64,000 nucleotides of DNA. Source: Parabacteroides sp. TM07-1AC. GTDB lineage: Bacteria > Bacteroidota > Bacteroidia > Bacteroidales > Tannerellaceae. The position numbers were made by a program, and so were the translations under genes. Positions within the stretch are counted from its first letter, which is position 1. Each line of letters begins with the position of its first letter. This document shows, piece by piece, positions 60,501 through 64,000 of the stretch. The stretch covers positions 16,559 to 80,558 of the forward strand of contig NZ_QUKD01000011.1 of NCBI RefSeq assembly GCF_003480915.1, given 5' to 3'. The notes under the pieces were generated by a model that saw only the letters and a list, made by a program, of their open reading frames with translations, had not been told where the DNA came from and did not search any database.

Positions 60501-60896
60501 TACGTGACAGATTGGGGATTACAGCCGTTCCGTCAGGGAAGTGCACCGACAATCGATTATGTGAAATACCGCTGGACGGAAGACAATCCTGATAATGCGA
60601 AATATCCCAGAATGTATTTTGATAACTTTGGTGGCAGTAAGAATACGAGAAAAAATTCATACTTCCTGAAAGATGCTTCTTACTTGCGTTTGAAGAATGT
60701 TACGATCGGTTATACGATCCCTGCTGAGCTGACGAGAAAATTATTGGTAGAACGGATACGTGTATTTTTCTCCGGTGATAACCTGGCGACGATCACTAAT
60801 TATCCGGAATTAGACCCTGAAAGAGAAGATGACGGTCGTTTCGTCGCTTATCCTCAGAATAAGATTTGTTCATTTGGTATTAACGTCCAATTTTAA
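57543..60896 (+). CDS. SusC-like TonB-dependent transporter with STN domain
   Basis: 1117 residues. Long N-terminus then hydrophobic signal (SIMSFLFFFLQYSIIWGQ); STN domain (VTFSGTSLTVKKAFTEIEKQ to YVIKNNHIVISAE); CarboxypepD-like ITGTITDEHGDPIIGANVME; SusC box LDEVVVVGYGVQKKVNLTGA; plug SISVLKDAASAAVYGARAAN; barrel ending NKICSFGINVQF. Imports oligosaccharides with the SusD encoded 6 bp downstream; signals through FecR. Confidence 0.96.
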   Translation: MEIYLKTQRNKRNSLFRVSIMSFLFFFLQYSIIWGQHVTFSGTSLTVKKAFTEIEKQTDMSVDYDESVLNIHKKINVSTDSRGLDEALNLILQGTGCSYVIKNNHIVISAEAKEQDKNNDNTLVITGTITDEHGDPIIGANVMERGTTNGCISDINGGYSLNVKSNSVLQISYIGYITKEIAVNNQKVVNVRLIEDTQNLDEVVVVGYGVQKKVNLTGAVSVVKGEEMTKRPVTNATSMLQGQIPGLRVVNGSGQSGNNKVSLRVRGQGTYSDAGSDPLVLINGVPGDLSALDPNAIESISVLKDAASAAVYGARAANGVVLVTTKTGINKKTSISYSGNFAVYSPTRMLKVVTNSVDYMNLWNEAKANSGISSGLYPQDVIDQYKNARPGDPEYPNYDWLGEHIHSAFSHNHNVAVSGGSEKMSYNVSMYYADENGTMDGHGYKKYNFTADLQSQITKWMKFGSYVGFMRGDRKRPYEGGVDGSFTSIFAQAPTYGPQRTDGSWVYKAYPWESNNKNVIALVGNDALRKNTSYDVNAQVWLTIDIAKGLSWHTKGAVRMIAEREKEWRPLVNLYNYHTGEYMNELDVGAKGLNSNDYHTFYTYLYSYLKYDVSTKDRNHNFGLQLGYSQETNDYDWLKGYRKDFPFPLTEIDAGSKELQEAEGNLEQWSLMGVFGRFNYNYKERYLFEANFRYDGSSRINPDDRWGIFPSFSAGWRLTEEQFMQNLHWSWLNSLKVRASWGQLGNQNIGVYPYQAVMENEGNYTFDNSSLSTGYAQTKYANRNITWETTTVTDIGLEATVFNGLNVTFDWYKKSTKDILRNAQVTGSLGLEAPVINNGEMENKGFEVNVQYVNNIKGGLFKGLTYNAGFYFDRNRNKVTKFGSEEISGHYLRKEGLPYNSYYMLDCIGIFKDEEDVKNSPKQFNDNTLPGDLKYRDVNNDGVIDNDDRMVIDGRFPKFEYAVNLSANWKGFDVSILMQGVEGKKHYVTDWGLQPFRQGSAPTIDYVKYRWTEDNPDNAKYPRMYFDNFGGSKNTRKNSYFLKDASYLRLKNVTIGYTIPAELTRKLLVERIRVFFSGDNLATITNYPELDPEREDDGRFVAYPQNKICSFGINVQF

Positions 60897-60902
60897 TTCG
60901 AT

Positions 60903-62450
60903 ATGGTTATGAAAAAAGCTAAATATTATTTGCTTCTGATATTGGCAGTTGTAATGAGCGGATGTGATGATTTTTTGGAAAAGAATCCGCCATCCAAACC
61001 CTCAGAAAATACTTTCTGGAAACAGAAAAGTGATTTGGATATGGCTTTGACAGCCTGTTATGGCACAATGACAAAGTTTGATCACGGTTATTTTTCATTT
61101 GGTATGCCTCAATGGGATAGCTTTGTCGATAACTGTCGTAGTGTGGAGGAAGGAATCACTTTTGATGTTTTCCAGGGAAATATAGACCCGTCGACAGCCG
61201 GTATTATTCAGGATGTTTACAAAGGAGCTTATGTCGGAATAACCCGTATGAATTTGTTCCTTTATCAATTGGATAAGTATGAAAATACGGATTTGTCGGA
61301 ATCGGAAAGGAACTTCAGTAAGGGACAGGTTCTTTTTTTGAGAGCATTCTATTATTCCTTTTTATACAGATGTTATGGTGATGTTCCGTTGATCGTGGAA
61401 CCTTTGGATTTGGAAACACAGTATCAGCCGAAGGTTGAAGCGGCAAAGATTCTGGAGCAGATTTATACGGATTTGAATGATGCAATCAACTTGTTACCAG
61501 ATAATACCTATCTGGAATTGCCTGGCAGAGTAACCAAAGGGGCTGCTCTTGCACTGAAAACCAGAATGATGCTTTATGATGCCTATAATACGGATGGCAA
61601 AGCCGATGTGGAAAAAATGAGGAATGCCTTATCCGTTGCAGAACAGATAAAAGGATATAGATTGTGTGATGATTTCGAAAGTATTTTTCAGGGATCCGCC
61701 CAGGAAACAAATCCGGAAATTATTTTCTCAACTAAGTATCTGGCACCTAATAACTGGCATAAAAGTGATTTGTGGTTTGGCGCGTGGCTACGTTGTGCAC
61801 CTCTGACCAATTTTGTAGAGGAGTTCGAATTTAAGGATGGTACACCTTTCTCTGAAGAAAGTGATCTGTATAATCCAGAGAATCCGGTAGAGAACCGTGA
61901 TCCCCGACTGGATATGTCCGCTTTTTACCTGCAATTGAAAATAGGTGATGTTGAACAACCTGTTACGGGGGATTTACCAACTAAATATGGTTTGAAGAAG
62001 TTTGTGACCCGTGACAAAACTCAATATCCGATCGGATATAATACACGTAGTGATCAGGACTGGGTACATTTCAGATATGCTGAGGTACTGCTGGCTATTG
62101 CCGAAGCGGAAAATGAAGTGAACGGTCCTACGCAGAAAGTGTATAATGCGATCAACAGTATACGTGCCCGTAAAGGGGTTGATATGCCTCCGTTGCCTAC
62201 AGGTTTGAGCCAGGCACAGATGCGTGAAAAGATTCGTCATGAACGGCGTATTGAGTTAGCTTTTGAAGGTCATCGTTATTTTGATTTGAAACGTTGGCGT
62301 ATTATTGGAGAAATAATGAATAACTTTGACGAACCGACATTGCCGTTGTATAAATCCGTGTTTGAGGATCGTTTCTACTTATGGCCGATACCTCAAAGCG
62401 AAATCGACAAGAATAACGGCGTATTGGTTCAGAACCCGAATTACAAATAA
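60903..62450 (+). CDS. SusD-like surface glycan-binding lipoprotein
   Basis: 515 residues. Lipoprotein signal (YLLLILAVVMSGCDDF), SusD-type FLEKNPPSKPSENTFWKQKS, core GQVLFLRAFYYSFLYRCYGD, NSIRARKGVDMPPLP, HERRIELAFEGHRYFDLKRW and end LWPIPQSEIDKNNGVLVQNP. Partner of SusC 57543-60896; 9 bp before the sulfatase gene. An alternative start is at 60909. Confidence 0.95.
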   Translation: MVMKKAKYYLLLILAVVMSGCDDFLEKNPPSKPSENTFWKQKSDLDMALTACYGTMTKFDHGYFSFGMPQWDSFVDNCRSVEEGITFDVFQGNIDPSTAGIIQDVYKGAYVGITRMNLFLYQLDKYENTDLSESERNFSKGQVLFLRAFYYSFLYRCYGDVPLIVEPLDLETQYQPKVEAAKILEQIYTDLNDAINLLPDNTYLELPGRVTKGAALALKTRMMLYDAYNTDGKADVEKMRNALSVAEQIKGYRLCDDFESIFQGSAQETNPEIIFSTKYLAPNNWHKSDLWFGAWLRCAPLTNFVEEFEFKDGTPFSEESDLYNPENPVENRDPRLDMSAFYLQLKIGDVEQPVTGDLPTKYGLKKFVTRDKTQYPIGYNTRSDQDWVHFRYAEVLLAIAEAENEVNGPTQKVYNAINSIRARKGVDMPPLPTGLSQAQMREKIRHERRIELAFEGHRYFDLKRWRIIGEIMNNFDEPTLPLYKSVFEDRFYLWPIPQSEIDKNNGVLVQNPNYK

Positions 62451-62459
62451 AAGAAAGAT

Positions 62460-63998
62460 ATGGATAAGTTAATCAGAAATCGTGGATTACTTCTGTCATT
62501 GGGAAGTATGACTGTTTTGAGCGGGTGTGCCCAACAACCGCAGGAACAGAAAAAACCGAATATTGTATTCATCTTTGCGGATGATATGGGATATGGCGAT
62601 GTTTCGGCATTCAATGAAAATTCGAAGATACAAACAACGAATATTGACCGCATAGCGAATGAAGGTGTTGCTTTTACGGATGCCCATTCCAGTTCGTCTG
62701 TCAGTACGCCTTCCCGGTATAGTTTGTTGACGGGCCGGTATAACTGGCGTTCAGATCTGAAATCCGGCGTTTTGATGGGATATAATAAGGCACTGATCGC
62801 TCCTGATCGCCGGACAATCGCTTCTGTCCTGAGAGACCAGGGATATCAGACTGCTTGTATCGGAAAATGGCATTTGGGCTGGGATTGGAATAACATAGAA
62901 GCAGGAAAGGATAGTGTGGATTTCAGTAAACCTATTACAAACGGACCGACAACACGTGGCTTTGATTATTTCTATGGAATTATTGCTTCTCTGGATATGG
63001 CTCCGTACGTTTATGTAGAAAATGATATGCCGACAGCTTTGCCGGACAGGGAAACTGTAAATGATGGTATGAAGTATTGGCGTAAAGGCCCGACAGCATC
63101 GGATTTTGATCATGAACAAACTTTACCCAATTTTATTAATCGGGCCGTAGATTACATTCATGATAAGTCAAAGGATGATAAACCTTTCTATCTGTATCTT
63201 CCGTTACCGGCTCCTCATACACCTATCCTGCCTATTAAAGAGTATCAGGGTAAATCCGGTCTGAATCCGTATGGAGATTTTGTCTTGATGGTGGATGATA
63301 TGGTTGGTAAAGTCATGAATGCATTAAAAGAGGCTGGTGTGGACGATAATACGATCTTGGTATTCAGTACGGATAACGGATGTAGTCCTCAGGCTAAATT
63401 CGACGAACTTCAGGAAAAAGGACATTATCCCAGCTACATTTATCGTGGACATAAAGCTGATCTTTTTGACGGTGGTCATCGTATCCCGTGTGCAGTTCGT
63501 TGGCCGGCAAAGATTAAACCGCATACCGTTAATCAAACGGTTTGTCTGACTGACTTCTTCGCCACATTCGCCACGATAGCCGATTATCAGCTGAAGGACT
63601 CCGAAGGAGAAGACAGTTACAACATTCTCCCTTTGTTGTTGAATGAAAAAGAAGGTGATGTCATTCGTGAAGCCACCGTTCATCATTCGATAAACGGTGA
63701 TTTTACGATTCGCAAAGGCGAATGGAAACTGTTATTATCACCGAGTTCCGGTGGTTGGAGTTTCCCGAAACCTGGTACGGATGACGAGGTAATCAAAACA
63801 TTACCATTGATCCAGCTTTACAACATGAAGACCGATCCGGCAGAAAAAAATAATGTATATGCCGAACATCCTGAAGTAGTAAAAGAATTGAAAGACCTGA
63901 TGATCAAATATGTGAAGGAGGGTCGCAGTACTCCGGGTACTCCGCAGAAGAACGACGGACCGGAAGTCTGGAAGCAGTTGAGTTGGATGGAGGAATAA
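62460..63998 (+). CDS. Ser-type sulfatase (arylsulfatase family)
   Basis: 512 residues. Lipoprotein signal (LLSLGSMTVLSGCAQQ). Metal and active-site region NIVFIFADDMGYGDVSAF; the formylglycine motif is SVSTPSRYSLLTGR, that is Ser-type S-x-P-S-R, which needs an anaerobic sulfatase-maturating rSAM enzyme rather than FGE. Further: GKWHLGWDWN and LVFSTDNGCSPQ. It removes sulfate from glycans captured by the second SusCD, consistent with mucin or glycosaminoglycan-like substrates. Complete, ending 2 bp before the window end. Confidence 0.94.
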   Translation: MDKLIRNRGLLLSLGSMTVLSGCAQQPQEQKKPNIVFIFADDMGYGDVSAFNENSKIQTTNIDRIANEGVAFTDAHSSSSVSTPSRYSLLTGRYNWRSDLKSGVLMGYNKALIAPDRRTIASVLRDQGYQTACIGKWHLGWDWNNIEAGKDSVDFSKPITNGPTTRGFDYFYGIIASLDMAPYVYVENDMPTALPDRETVNDGMKYWRKGPTASDFDHEQTLPNFINRAVDYIHDKSKDDKPFYLYLPLPAPHTPILPIKEYQGKSGLNPYGDFVLMVDDMVGKVMNALKEAGVDDNTILVFSTDNGCSPQAKFDELQEKGHYPSYIYRGHKADLFDGGHRIPCAVRWPAKIKPHTVNQTVCLTDFFATFATIADYQLKDSEGEDSYNILPLLLNEKEGDVIREATVHHSINGDFTIRKGEWKLLLSPSSGGWSFPKPGTDDEVIKTLPLIQLYNMKTDPAEKNNVYAEHPEVVKELKDLMIKYVKEGRSTPGTPQKNDGPEVWKQLSWMEE

Positions 63999-64000
63999 AA

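Overview
The window looks like a chromosomal segment of a gut Bacteroidales, most like Parabacteroides. Supporting signs are SusC/SusD pairs driven by ECF sigma/FecR modules, NVEALA peptides, six-bladed propeller lipoproteins, DUF3244, DUF4248 and a Lin1244-type protein. Many promoters fit the Bacteroidetes consensus TTTG-N19-21-TAnnTTTG. The genus is an inference from gene style; no rRNA or core marker is present.

Layout. (1) 1-2.1 kb, minus strand: the 5' part of an RND efflux pump gene behind its membrane fusion lipoprotein, both touched by a GTTGAC-type repeat. (2) 2.2-15.9 kb, mostly minus: a secreted-peptide locus with two NVEALA peptides, two propeller lipoproteins, a thioredoxin-like/DUF1573 lipoprotein, three transglutaminase-like lipoproteins, a dedicated signal peptidase I and a TPR O-antigen-ligase-like membrane protein. 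A ToxR-like membrane wHTH regulator (12947-13933, plus) lies inside it, and two promoters of the locus carry the same triple-TGAC element. (3) 16-19.8 kb: an accessory stretch with an AAA_14/DUF4143 ATPase under twin palindromes, gene fragments, an HU-like protein, a decayed duplication and a YefM/YoeB-type toxin-antitoxin pair. (4) 19.8-31.6 kb, minus: a radical-SAM peptide cluster, in transcription order TPR/HTH regulator, DUF3244 protein, transglutaminase-like lipoprotein, rSAM-SPASM enzyme, 66-residue Cys-rich precursor, outer membrane beta-barrel, M50 protease with a PqqD-like start, and a second TPR ligase-like protein. (5) 31.7-33.3 kb, plus: an ABC-type ATPase overlapping a PD-(D/E)XK-like nuclease, a defence-like pair. 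(6) 33.3-37.4 kb, plus: 23-bp tandem repeats, a Lin1244/DUF4248 operon, a ParE/RelE-type toxin-antitoxin pair and an amidase/holin-like/spanin-like cassette between 16-bp direct repeats. (7) 37.4-49.9 kb: two solitary propeller lipoproteins, a first sigma/FecR/SusC/SusD/GH29 fucosidase PUL, a self-controlled-looking HTH-Fic protein and a voltage-gated-type ion channel. (8) 49.9-64 kb, plus: GH38 and GH92 mannosidases behind paired palindromes and a possible attenuator, then a second sigma/FecR/SusC/SusD system with a Ser-type sulfatase.

How the parts fit. Regions 2 and 4 share a plan: a small secreted or modified peptide, transglutaminase-like lipoproteins with C-terminal discoidin-like domains, peptidase(s), and a polytopic TPR ligase as last gene. 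I infer two related envelope-peptide systems that use the same unknown chemistry; neither the product nor the reaction can be read from sequence. Regions 7 and 8 point to foraging on fucosylated, mannosylated and sulfated host glycans, with trans-envelope (STN-FecR-sigma) induction of the SusCD pairs and a separate local repressor for the mannosidases.
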